A stretch of 64,000 nt of DNA from Adenophora triphylla var. japonica (Eukaryota; Streptophyta; Magnoliopsida; Asterales; Campanulaceae), in the NCBI GenBank assembly GCA_022495995.1, contig JAFEMH010000758.1, forward strand, positions 496,001 to 560,000, read 5' to 3'. The translations under genes were made by a program, and so were the position numbers. Below the pieces are notes generated by a model. The model saw only the letters and a list, made by a program, of their open reading frames with translations. It was not told where the DNA came from and did no database searches. Position 1 is the stretch's first letter; each line of letters starts with the position of its first letter. Of the stretch, positions 34,663-44,755 are shown in pieces.

Positions 34663-36081
34663 TGATGAGTGAGTTTTACACTCATCCATTGACTACTTTA
34701 TGAACTTATTATTTGCTTAATCCTTGAATTTTGTGTGTTTTAATAGATGTTTTAGTGTTTTTTAGTTTTTAGTGGTCAAAGTGAATAGTTGAGGAAATTG
34801 GAAGAATTTTGTGAATAATCAAATGGAAAGAAAGCGACAATGCAATTAGGGGACGAACCGAATTCAAGACAATTAAAAACAAGGCTAAGGCAATTGACAG
34901 CAAGGCCAAAAAGAAGGCATGGGCCACGCTAATGGAGTGGAGTGGCTGGCCAAAAGGAGGCAGCTGGGCTGAGGTATTGGGTCAGCAGTTTGGGCCAAGG
35001 CAAGGAAAGGAAGTGGTGTAATCTGTCTGTCTGGATGGGCGGCCGCACAAGGATCTGTGGGCGGCCGCGCATAAGAAGTGTTTTGAAGACCAAATCTTTC
35101 TGTCGGCTTGGGCGACCGCTCAAGGGGGACGTGGGCGACCGCCCACGAGGCGAATTGTGGACGGATCCAGGCGGATTGGAACGGAAGTGATTTAATTGGG
35201 GCCTCTTAATTGGTGACTGTTGGTGGTTCTTTACAGAAATTAATTTCCAGCCGTGGGTTTTATATTAAGAGAGGACATAAACACTATTTTGAACTCTCTT
35301 TTTCAGTTATTATTTTTTATGAACTTTATAATCATTTTCTTCCATAGCTTTTTCTTCTTCTTCAACAATTTTCTTGGTGTTCTTTATTTTCCATGGATAG
35401 CTAAACTCTTTGTTCTTGGAATTGGAGGTAACAATTATGTTTTGAGTTTTACTTTTTATCAATATCATTGTATTACTTGGGATTATCAAGTTGCTTTTAA
35501 TTGAATTTTAGAATATTTATCTTGATCACATATTTGTTCTTGAATAATTTGGAATTTCAATTGTGAACCGCCAAATTCACAATTAAAATTAGACTTGACT
35601 TGATAGTAACAATTTGTTGAACCCCCGCCAAAGGATTCATAAGAATTGTGGTTTTTCTTGTATTGTTCTTAAGTTCTAAATGGGTTCCTAATTAATCTAT
35701 GAACGGGCCAAGGGAATAGATTAATTGGGAACACTTGATTGCAAATCACCCGCCGAAGTGTCCCAATCATAATTTTGTAAGAACAAAACCCCCAAGTATA
35801 CTTTGATTGATGAATTGTGAAACTTGAGCATAATTGTGAAGCCAGTTCCGGGAATTTTCGCCTTATTATTGAAACATCTTTTATAACAATTTTAGTTAAT
35901 TTTGCAAAAGTATTTTGTTCGAAACCAACAAATTCTATCACTCTTTAAACTCTTTTTCATAGCAATAATTTTACACACTTTAAATATGAGTCTCGGTGGT
36001 TCGACCCTACTTACCCTATCTACAAATCAATTGTAGGTAGTTTGAGTCGAAAATTTTCTTTTGACGTTTCGACACTCGTCA
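34663..36081 (+). repeat. Right LTR of the Athila-like element
   Basis: This 1419-bp LTR is nearly identical to 16125-17554. It keeps the intact GC motifs gggcggccgc and gcggccgcgc at about 35038-35070. Confidence 0.93.
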
Positions 36082-36086
36082 TTGTC

Positions 36087-36343
36087 CAAGCATCTGACTT
36101 CAGTTCGCCGGAGGTACAATTGTGCTGTAACCATCCGGTTAATCCGTTTCATCCTGGGAGGCAATCGTTACGTACAATCTCAAGCGCAAAGTGGTGAGGG
36201 GGCGAAATTTGTCTTAAGGAGAGTGTGAATTCACACGACTCGGACATCTTCGACAAATCTGTTTAATTCTCTTTTTCTGTTCTATTTTCTGTTTTAAAAG
36301 TTTTCTGTAATTTCCTGATGATTTTGTAATAGTTATTCCAACA
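36087..36343 (+). repeat. Right LTR of the copia element, part 2
   Basis: It continues the LTR after the Athila insertion and its TTGTC duplication, and ends TTATTCCAACA. It is followed by the copia target duplication GATTT (36344-36348). Confidence 0.9.
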
Positions 36344-36348
36344 GATTT

Positions 36349-36460
36349 TAATATTTGCAATAGAATATTGGCATTATGCCATCAGTATTGTGAAAGTAAT
36401 TATGAATGGTCCGGAGTTTGTTCTGGTAATACATGTTGTTGTCATCCCCATAATAAATAA
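36349..36460 (+). pseudogene. DEFL-1 exon 2, right piece
   Basis: It continues the frame of 9564-9600 exactly across one copy of GATTT and encodes the remaining seven cysteines, ending with three adjacent Cys (NTCCCHP) and TAA at 36458-36460. Across both pieces the spacing is C-6-C-6-C-3-C-9-C-4-CCC. The C-3-C and final C-x-C fit the cysteine-stabilised alpha-beta fold of plant defensin-like peptides. I see no stop or frameshift other than the insertion, so the gene was intact when the copia element arrived. Confidence 0.85.
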
Positions 36461-37456
36461 AATAGTTTGTATTATGTATTAATTAATGAAAATAAATAAA
36501 TAGCCAAATTAGTCCTTTCATTTTCATTTTACTCCATATATATTACATCTGCTTCATAATAAATGTTACATTTCGACGACATATCGTAGTGTTCTAGAGT
36601 GCCAAGATAATATTTAATAGCGTTAGTTTGGTGTTAAAAGAGAGTTAATAGTAATGTTAAAAAGTGACATGCGTAGTATTAAAGAGTGTCCGTGACAGTG
36701 ACAAATAATATTAAGAGTAATGTTAAAAAGTGTGGGAATACTGTAAAAAAGTGCTAAAAAGTGTCCGTTATAATTTAAAACAGTGCTAATTATAGTGTAA
36801 AATATTGTCACTTGTATTGTTAAAAGCCCGAGTATGATAACAAGTTTCGGTAATAAAAAATGAAAATAAAAAATTGATTTTATTAAAAAAATGCACCATA
36901 TGTTTTTTTAATGGTGATTGCAAATATACCACCATTCGTTTAAAAAAAATATAGTTAAAAATCCGTTTTTCCAATGGATTAGGAAACACTGATTTTATCT
37001 ATGATTTTGAGAAATTTTAAGTCAGAGAAGGGCGTGACTGGTTAGGGTCGGGTTTGAGTAAAAACGGGTTTGAGAATTGACAAATCAATAATAAATCTTA
37101 TTATAAAAGATACAAACCATCTTCCCTCCCTCTCTCAACACAATAATTTCTTGTTTGTTTTTCATTTTCAACTTTTATTCAAATTTGAATAAGTGGGTGA
37201 ATAATACATAAAATAATTTAGACAATTTTATTTTTTTCAAACACTATATCAACAACCATTTATCTTATCTCTCTACTACATTCAATATCGTAATCCTAAT
37301 TTCAAATGTGAATTCAGATAAATAATCAATAAACTTAAGTAAGTCATAAATTAGTATTCGAACGTTATCTCTTATTAATTCACTCAAATTCAAACGTGAA
37401 ATCAGATTTCAGAACTTAACGCTTAAAAAAATAAATTCCACCTTAATCCTCCTCCT

Positions 37457-37487
<31 letters not shown>

Positions 37488-37712
37488 ATACACGTTTTTT
37501 CAGCAGCTTCCCCCTTCTCCGACAACCTCTAACCCTCGCCAGCCACACCAATCTGCTCGGTCATCCTATCTCATCCAGTCAAGCCTTCGATCACGTTTCG
37601 TCTTCTGCGAAAAACCTTGTCAAGCCGACACCATTGTAGCAAACTCACGTCTCTCCATCTTCAACTTACGCAGTTTGTACTCTCTAATTTATTTTTTTTA
37701 CTTTTTCGAGAT
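36461..37712. other. AT-rich sequence downstream of DEFL-1
   Basis: No gene is recognised. Short motifs agtgttaaaaagtg and agtgtccgt recur at 36640-36800. A CT-rich, leader-like stretch lies at 37440-37680. Confidence 0.5.
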
Positions 37713-37717
37713 CCGAC

Positions 37718-37902
37718 TAATAGAGATATACCAAATTAAAATCATATATTGTTATAGTTTTCTTACTATTATAATTCCTTATTATAATAGTATTCATTCT
37801 CATTTTGTAATTATATATTTCATTAATTAGGGGTTTCTAGGTTGTATATGTATTTATACAATGTTAATAATATTTGAGTCATTAATGTCAATTCTCTCTC
37901 TC

Positions 37903-37943
<41 letters not shown>

Positions 37944-39070
37944 TGTGAATTGACTTCGTCTAACCATCATTTATTCTCTTATGGTATCAGAGCATAGATC
38001 CATCATAGGACTTATTCGTCAAACCCACCACCATTCCCTTACGCCACTCTACCAATCGTTTCTCCCTCTATCTCGGTCTTCTTTTTTTAAATTTTCGACA
38101 CTTCTTCTCCCATGGTCGAACCACTAAACCCTTTCTTCTCCCATAATCGAACCACTAAACTCCTATGCCTTTATTCTTCGTCTTCCTTTTTATCCTTATT
38201 TCCTAAAGTTACTTCTCTTTCTTCTTCTTAACTCTTTTCTTCTTCTTAACTCTTTTCTTCTTCCAATTCTAATACTTTTTTCAAATTATTTTCACTCTCA
38301 AATTATTTCCTCTCTCAAATTAACTAGGTTTCTCAAATTGGTCGACCTCTTCTATCTTTCTAAATTTTTAAATTTAATCTTCTTCCCTTAATACTTATCT
38401 ACTCTAGATTTTTCACTTATCTAAATGTCACATTGAGTATTATTTCTTTCCTTCATAAATTTTCTCCTTTTTAAAATTTTCACTTATTCTTACTTCCATG
38501 GCAGAAACCCTCCCTAAATCCCAATAAAAAACCGTCATTGCGTCGTAAAATTTTTGTCATTGCGACGTAAAATTGTTATCAATGCGACGTAAAGCCATCG
38601 TCATTGCGACGTAAAATTATCATTATTGTGAAGTAATATTGTACTTGTACAATATTCTTACTCTTACCCTTTATTAACTTTACTCCTTATATTTTTGTCA
38701 TTGCGACGTAAAATTATTGTCATTACAACATAAAATAAACAACAAAGATCAACTCGACGATATCTTTACAACGCTGCTTTAGCAATCTCAGCTTTATGGA
38801 ATTATGTCCATGATTGGACTCTTATATCGGCCATCCATCTTGCGAATACATGTTAGACATATACCAAATCACAATCATATATCTTATTTTAATAGTTTCC
38901 TTATTATTATAATTTCTTATTGTTTTGTAATTATATATTTCCTTAATTAGTGATTTTTAAGTTGTATATATATTTATAAAATGTTAATAATAAAACTTAA
39001 GTTATTCATATCAATTCTCTGTCTTTCATATGTGTGAATTGAATTCGTGTAACCATCATTTATTCTATTA
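37718..39070 (+). mobile_element. TRIM-type small LTR element
   Basis: Two related direct repeats, 37718-37981 (264 bp, enlarged by a (CT)n run) and 38851-39070 (220 bp), enclose about 870 bp without coding capacity. The start is TGTTAGACATATACC in the right copy, and the end is catttattctatta or catttattctctta. A primer site tggtatcagagc (37982-37993) follows the left LTR directly. A 5-bp target duplication CCGAC flanks the whole (37713-37717 and 39071-39075). The element is about 1.35 kb, matching terminal-repeat retrotransposons in miniature. The LTRs have diverged considerably, so it is old. Confidence 0.75.
38525..38735. repeat. Minisatellite of GTCATTGCGACGTAAAAT units
   Basis: About six imperfect units of roughly 20-25 bp (cattgcgacgtaaaat and variants) lie inside the TRIM element. 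Confidence 0.8.
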
Positions 39071-39209
39071 CCGACAACAACGCCTACGTAGATCTTTCCC
39101 CGCTCTCTCCAGCCTTCTCTACCCTTCTCTACCCCATGCAACGATTATAGCAAAGTGTTCTTACCAGTCATTTTTGGAATGTAAAGCTATTTCTCATTTT
39201 TTTTAGTGT

Positions 39210-40060
39210 CGGAGTTGATCGTGTTCTTAGTAGTTTAGTTGATAACTGAGAACTTACTGATAAGTTGTTTGGTCACCGAAGTTAGTGGTCGCCTGAGTTG
39301 ATCATGTTATTAGTAGTCTAGTTGACAACTGAGAACTTGCTGATAAGTTCTCAGTTGTTTGGTTGCCGGAGTTGGTGATTGTCGGAGTTGAATCGTGTTC
39401 TTAGTAGTTTAGTTGAAAATTAAGAACTTACTAATAAGTTAAGTTCTCAGTTGTTTGGTCGCTGGATAAGTCACCGACGTTGTTCGTGTTCTTAGTTGTT
39501 TAGTTGACAACTAAGAACTTACTGATAAGTTCTCAGTTGTTTAGTCATCGGAGTTGGTGATCGCCGGGGCTAATCATTTTCATAGTTGTTTAGTTGAGAA
39601 TTGAGAACTTTCTGATAAGTTAAGTTCTCAGTTGTTTGGTCACCAAAGAGGTCGTGGGGAGTTGGTGGTCGCCGGAGTTGATCGTGTTCTTAGTAGTTTT
39701 GTTGACAACTTAGAACTTACCGATAAATTCCCAGTTGTTTAGTCGCCGGAGTTGGTGATCGTCGGAGTTGATCGTGTTCTTAGTAGTTTAGTTGACAACT
39801 GAAAACTTACTGATAAGTTAAGTTATCAGTTGTTTGGTCGCCGGAGAGGTAGCCGAAGTTGGTGGTCGCCGGAGTTGATCTTGTTCTTCGTAGTTTAGTT
39901 GACAACTAAGAAATTACTAATAAGTTAAGTTCTCAATTGTTTGGTTGTCGGAGTTGGTGGTCATCGGAGTTGATCGTGTTCTTAGTAGTTTAGTTGACAA
40001 CTGAGGACTTACTGATAAGTTAAGTTCTCAGTTGTTTGGTCGTCAGCGTTAAAAAAAAAA
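39210..40060. repeat. Satellite of about nine hairpin-forming units
   Basis: Nine units of about 85-110 bp carry the core gttgacaactgagaactta, then taagttctcagttgtttgg, between ggtcgccggagttg-type spacers. Each core is an inverted repeat; the clearest (about 39330-39360) has arms acaactgagaactt and aagttctcagttgt. The spacer also repeats in the duplicated block at 45452. A poly(A) run ends the array. Confidence 0.85.
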
Positions 40061-40529
40061 AAAAAAAAAGGTCGCCGGAGTTGATGGTTGTCGGAGTTGT
40101 TGACCGGAGAAGATGGGGAGGGGTGACCTAAGGTGATGATGGTCGGAGAGAAAGTAAATTGATAAAGAGGGTGGAATTAGCATAATGGGAGGATGAACTT
40201 AGTAAAATGATGGAAGGGTGACGCAGCACGGAAGCACGATAGATTTCGTGATTAGCGCACTAATCACAAGAACCCTTCAAGCGAAGGATCCTCAAACACA
40301 ATACTGGAATCCACCAGCGATAATCTGGAATCCACCAGGAATTAAGAGAAAAACTCTTCAAAATCAATTAATCAAAATCTAAATAAAACATGTCTCCATA
40401 TTGTTTAAATACTCCCCAAACCCTAAGAAACAAATAATAAATCAAATGTCTAAAATACCCCAAGCTTGAATACCAAATACTCAGTAATCGGAACAAAAAA
40501 ATGTAAATAAGGAATGCAAGGACGATGCG

Positions 40530-40710
40530 AGGCGCCCGCCTGAAGACCAGTCACCAAGGCCAATACCCTTCCACCTTGAGGCGCCCGCATGGTTGTTGTT
40601 GAAGCGTCCGCCTCGTCACCAGAAACTCCTCCTCCGTTGAATCCTCTTGGGGCGCCCGCCTGGTGCATTATGGGGCGGCCGCCTGGTGCATTATGGGGCG
40701 GCCGCCTGGG
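40530..40710. repeat. GC-rich palindromic motifs in the gypsy LTR
   Basis: ggcgcccgcctg, ggcgcccgcatgg and a tandem unit ggggcggccgcctggtgcat (20 bp) occur; the other LTR has fewer copies (42870-43050). The number of tandem units differs between the two LTRs. Confidence 0.8.
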
Positions 40711-42512
40711 AACTCAGCATCTCCTGAATCAGTCTCCTCCACTTCCAAAGAACTCGACCTCGAGTTCACATCATCCCCAACTACGAAAGATTTCTTTCGC
40801 TTCCTTTTGCCAGCAGCAACCTTGTTATTCAACCCTGTAACCTGTAGCTTAGCTTTGACAGTTTTCTTGGTGGCTTGCACATCCTTGACCCTAATTTCAG
40901 TAGAAGGATTCACTTTCTCGTTCTGTATAAGCATCACGATCGGCTCCCCTTTCTCAACCTGTTTTTCAAAACGCAGTACAGGAGCTATATCAATCTTATG
41001 TTTATCCCAAGTGAACATAAGCACATTATCCCTTCCCCGATACGTAATGTCATGGTCATACTGCCAAGGGCGACCAAGAAATATATGACAGATGTCCATA
41101 TTCAGAACGTCACAAACAACCACTTCTTTATAATACTTGCCAATGGAAATAGGGACCCTGCAAGTCTGTGATACCCTGAGTTCTGAACCCTTATTCACCC
41201 ACCCCAAGCTATAAGGTTCCTCATAGAGTTCAGTCTTTAATCCTAAATATCCAACCAACTTCTGTGACACAATATTTTCAGTACAGCCAATATCAACAAT
41301 CAAATTACATACCTTGTTCTTGACAGAACAGTGTGCTCGCAGCAGATTCTTCCGTTGGCCCTAGTCCTTGGAAGAAAGTAACATCTGTTGAAGCACGCAC
41401 CCGACCCTCTCACCGGACTCCTCTTCCGCAAGCTCAAATCCTTCATACTCATTGACCTCGGGCTCCTCCTCCTCGTACTCATGCAAAACTGCAGCAGTTC
41501 TCCGGGTGGGGCAAACATTCGATCTGTGGCCATATCCCTGACAACGATAACACTTATCCCCTGCTGGCTTGGCGTAAGGATTTGCTGCTTTCTATGCCGG
41601 AGCCTTGTTCACTGCGCTGCTACTAGCATTGGTCGTACTCTTGGCCTGCGGAGCTGGGTCGTTATCAGTTACTGCTTCAGAAATACCCTGCTGAGGAAAA
41701 TTGCAAAAAGGAGTAAAATCCTTCGCGCTCATCTTCTCTATAAGCTCAGCCTTCAACGCTAGAGTGGTAGCATCTGTCAGAGTCCACGCCTGATGCAAAC
41801 CCATCTTCTCCTGTATAGAACCCTTCAACCCATTGATGTAACGAGCAATCCTCTGATCCTCGGTCTCCTCAACCCTAACCCGCGCAGTGTACCTCTGAAA
41901 TTCTGTCGTGTACTCATCAACTGTCCTCTTACCCTGCACACAATTGAGGTATAATCTGTATAAGGTCTGTTCATAATCTTCTGGTAAGAATCGTTCCGAA
42001 ATCAACTGCTTCATACGCCTCCAGGTTTTGATTGGCCCCTTCCCTTGTCGTCGCCTCTGCGCAACAAGCTTCTCCCACCAAACCGCAGCAGTGCTCTTCA
42101 ATCTGATCGCCACCATCTTGACCTGTTTGTTCATAGGCACCTCCATAACCTCGAAGAAACGATCAACATCATTCTGCCAATCAATAAAATCTTCAATTCC
42201 CATAGTTCCATAAAATAATGGAATATCCGCCTTAATCCGATAATCTTGGCGATGCCGATTTCCACCCCGTTTCGATTCATCACTATCAACCTCAACCTCG
42301 GACTCCGAACTAGGATCCTCTTCATCATTATTCTCGCCCCTCCTAGGGCGTCGGCCCTGTTCAATACCTCTGTCTCTCTCGCCACCACGATTACGATTAG
42401 CACGAGCGTTTGTGCCCCGTTGAGCAGCCACGAACGCCTCCATCTGCGTTGACATCGCAGCCATGGCAGTGGTTAATCGATCGAACTCCTCCCTTGTTAC
42501 TTGGTCCCCCAT
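40668..42512 (-). pseudogene. Gypsy Gag-CCHC-protease frame with two in-frame TAG stops
   Basis: From ATG 42512 the frame gives a Retrotrans_gag domain (DIPLFYGTMGIEDFIDW, AAVWWEKLV, EYTTEFQRY), then a TAG (41594-41592). It continues in the same frame to a CCHC knuckle CYRCQGYGHRSNVC and an acidic linker, a second TAG (41363-41361), and an RVP-type protease. The protease site reads IVDIGCTEN, so the usual D-S/T-G core is changed to D-I-G. FLGRPWQYDHD follows. The tail is basic (AGKRKRKKSF), and the frame ends inside the LTR at 40668. Nothing after the protease resembles reverse transcriptase. The two TAGs could be decay or leaky stops. Confidence 0.88.
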
Positions 42513-43326
42513 AACCAATCAGTGATGAAAAGACAGGTTAAGCCTGCTCTGATACCAACTGACGCAGCACGGAAGCACGATAGATTTCGTGATTAGCGCA
42601 CTAATCACAAGAACCCTTCAAGCGAAGGATCCTCAAACACAATACTGGAATCCACCAGCGATAATCTGGAATCCACCAGGAATTAAGAGAAAAACTCTTC
42701 AAAATCAATTAATCAAAAGCTAAATAAAACATGTCTCCATATTGTTTAAATACTCCCCAAACCCTAAGAAACAAATAATAAATCAAATGTCTAAAATACC
42801 CCAAGCTTGAATACCAAATACTCGGTAATCGGAACAAAAAAACCGTAAATAAGGAATGCAAGGACGATGCGAGGCGCCCACCTGGCTAGGGCCAGGCGCC
42901 CACCTGAAGACCAGTCGCCAAGGCCAATACCCTTCCACCTTGAGGCGCCCGCATGGTTGTTGTTGAAGCGTCCGCCTCGTCACTAGAAACTCCTCCTCCG
43001 TTGAATCCTCTTGGGCCGCCCGCCTGGTGCATTATGGGGCGGCCGCCTGGGAACTCAGCATCTCCTGCATCAAAGGGTGTACTTATTGAGATAGGGATTA
43101 TATGGTTAGATAAAATATTGCTTGTTTTATCAGGTAAAATTGATAAGTTTGATAGATTATATGGTAAATCCCCCAAATTCTTAAATACGAATTTGAAATG
43201 GTAAGTGCTTTATTGACAAATTCGGGTGCCTTAAATTTTCTTTAAAAGACAATTTACAACTAGCAAATCATGAAAATATATTGTGCCTAATTAAATGTAA
43301 TTACAAAAATCTATCTTATATAGGCC

Positions 43327-43333
43327 TATAGAT
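43327..43333 (+). promoter_or_regulatory. Degenerate TATA box of DEFL-3
   Basis: The block aggcctatagatgtg corresponds to aggcctatatatgtg of DEFL-2, with the TATA core changed from tatatat to tatagat. Confidence 0.5.
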
Positions 43334-43399
43334 GTGATTAAAATGTTCAAGAAACAATTCATTCTGTATAAATTTTAATTTGAGCAACTTAAAAAAAAT

Positions 43400-43490
43400 A
43401 TGGGTTCTATCAAGTTGGTTCTCATTTTTGCCATCGTTCTTGCTTTGATTGCATCATCTCCAATCAACTTTGATACACCATCTCTCTAAT
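43400..43490 (+). pseudogene. DEFL-3: exon 1 only, dead
   Basis: Exon 1 encodes the signal peptide MGSIKLVLIFAIVLALIASS and is nearly identical to that of DEFL-2. The donor site at 43473 reads AT instead of GT, so the frame reads through to a stop five codons later. Most of the first part of the intron and all of exon 2 are missing: sequence near 43625 joins what corresponds to positions before and after exon 2 of DEFL-2. With the TATA box also altered, this copy is a pseudogene. Confidence 0.85.
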
Positions 43491-44156
43491 AATCTAACGG
43501 TTATATGTGATTAATGCTGACATCATGTATATATCATGAATGACGAATAACCGCTAGATCAATGACGATATTGACGATTATTTCTCATTAAATTATTAAT
43601 ATTATAGAATATGGATACACATTTTTAGAGAAAATCTAATTTTGGTATATGTATTAAATGTAATATTGTAAATTTTCTTTAATTTCCTCTAATAATAACC
43701 ACATTGCAACTAAAAGACACTCAATGATCTATTAAAAGTATGGCATTGTCATTATAAAAAATCTACTCGCTCCGTTTCAGCCTGTCTCAAAATCAAATGA
43801 ATGACCTTTTTTATATTCGAGGAAAACTATTAAAAATTTGACGTAATATTAAAAATATTATAAATATTCAGTTTTAAACTGTTAGTTTTACAAGTATAAA
43901 ATGAAATACGAAAAAAATTGATAAATATTATTCAGGGACATATTTTGGGATTAAAAAATCATTTATTTTGAAATAAATCGTTTAATTTTTATTGAGCAGT
44001 TGTGATTTTTTTGGAAGCGAAATTAAAGAATCATTTACTAATTATCAGATTTAAATGATAATACAGACTAATTCTAAAATGAAGGATCATATTACACTTG
44101 GTAGCATGATCTTCGATTTACGTTACACGGAATCTATATAATTACGTAAAATCTAG

Positions 44157-44749
44157 GGAGAAACGCGTTTCTCCATGAGTTATGGAGAAACGGGTTACGG
44201 GTATCCAGAACCTTTTGAAAGGATATCCAGAAACTTTTTGTATTGGCCATGACCTTGTCCCATGGTTACTTCTGGATATCAGTCTCAAAGGTTACGGATA
44301 TCCGTAACCCTTTGAAAGGATATCCGAGAAGCTTATGAAAGTGATATCCGAGAAACCTTCAAAATGATATCCGTAAACTTTCAAAATGTTTACGGATATT
44401 CATTTGATGATTTACGGATATACATTTGAACCGAGAAACCTTCAAAATGAATATCCGTAAACTTTCAAAATGTTTACGGATATTCATTTGATGGTTTCTG
44501 GATATACATTTGAAGGTTTCGGATATCCGAAACCTTCAATAAGCAATTTCTGGTCTTGGCCTTGGATTTGGCTTCAAATCTATTTTTTCTGGATATCCGC
44601 CCAAAGGCTTCTGGATATCCGTTCCAAAGCTTCTGGATATCCAGAACCCTTTGAGACTGATATCCAGAAATTTTCTTCTGGTTATCAAACGTATAGCTTC
44701 TGGCTATTAAAAACGCGTTTCTCCATAGTTATGGAGAAACGCGTTTCTC
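44157..44749. mobile_element. Palindrome-built foldback-like element
   Basis: It starts with the perfect 18-bp palindrome GGAGAAACGCGTTTCTCC (44157-44174) and ends with GAGAAACGCGTTTCTC (44734-44749). At both ends a further inverted copy gives atggagaaac. Between them, about seven GGATATCC palindromes and many half sites (gatatccg, acggatatt) recur, joined by ccttcaaaatg and ctttgaaagg. There is no coding capacity, and the target duplication is unclear. It separates the two duplicated DEFL blocks. Confidence 0.6.
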
Positions 44750-44755
44750 AGCAGA

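Larger units (their letters stand above)
16125..36081 (+). mobile_element. Athila-like Ty3/gypsy element (about 20 kb with nested insertion)
   Basis: LTRs start TGATGAGTGAG and end ACACTCGTCA, with target duplication TTGTC (16120-16124 and 36082-36086). A tRNA-Asp-type primer site follows the left LTR. One full-length gag-pol frame and an env-position ORF are present, and a polypurine tract precedes the right LTR; this is the Athila plan. The LTRs differ by about 15 substitutions by eye and one 11-bp indel over 1.4 kb, so the insertion is young. It is younger than the copia element it sits in, as nesting requires. Confidence 0.93.
9601..36343 (+). mobile_element. Ty1/copia element in DEFL-1 exon 2, with nested insertion
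   Basis: LTRs beginning TGTTGGAAAA and ending TTATTCCAACA bound the element, with 5-bp target duplication GATTT (9596-9600 and 36344-36348). Without the nested Athila element (16125-36081 plus its duplicated 5 bp) it is about 6.8 kb. Domain order is Gag, CCHC, protease, integrase, reverse transcriptase, RNase H, which defines Ty1/copia; the protein motifs suggest the Tork group. A purine tract gtgggggat precedes the right LTR. The LTRs differ by eye at about 2% of positions, so insertion was fairly recent, yet the pol frame has five stops and two frameshifts. Confidence 0.9.
40219..43072 (-). mobile_element. Gag-protease-only Ty3/gypsy element
   Basis: LTRs of 513 and 512 bp (40219-40731 and 42561-43072) start TGACGCAGCACGG and end ATCA, with target duplication AAGGG (40214-40218 and 43073-43077). 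The primer site on the minus strand (42558-42547, tggtatcagagc) shows that the element reads leftward. It encodes Gag, a CCHC knuckle and a protease, but no reverse transcriptase or integrase, and is only 2.85 kb. It is a TR-GAG-type non-autonomous element unrelated in LTR, primer type and Gag to the Athila pair. Confidence 0.92.
40070..44100. repeat. Duplicated block 1 (with gypsy insertion)
   Basis: 40070-40218 plus 43078 to about 44100 match 45452-46977 over the ggtcgccggagttg leader, the DEFL upstream region, exon 1 and the 3' flank. The gypsy element (40219-43072) inserted into this copy after the duplication. In this copy a segment containing exon 2 is deleted. Confidence 0.8.

Noticed and set aside
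42547..42558. tRNA gene fragment
   Set aside because: The tRNA-like matches here and at 37982, 48942, 17560 and 27198 are retroelement primer binding sites, not tRNA genes; I found no complete tRNA cloverleaf in the window.
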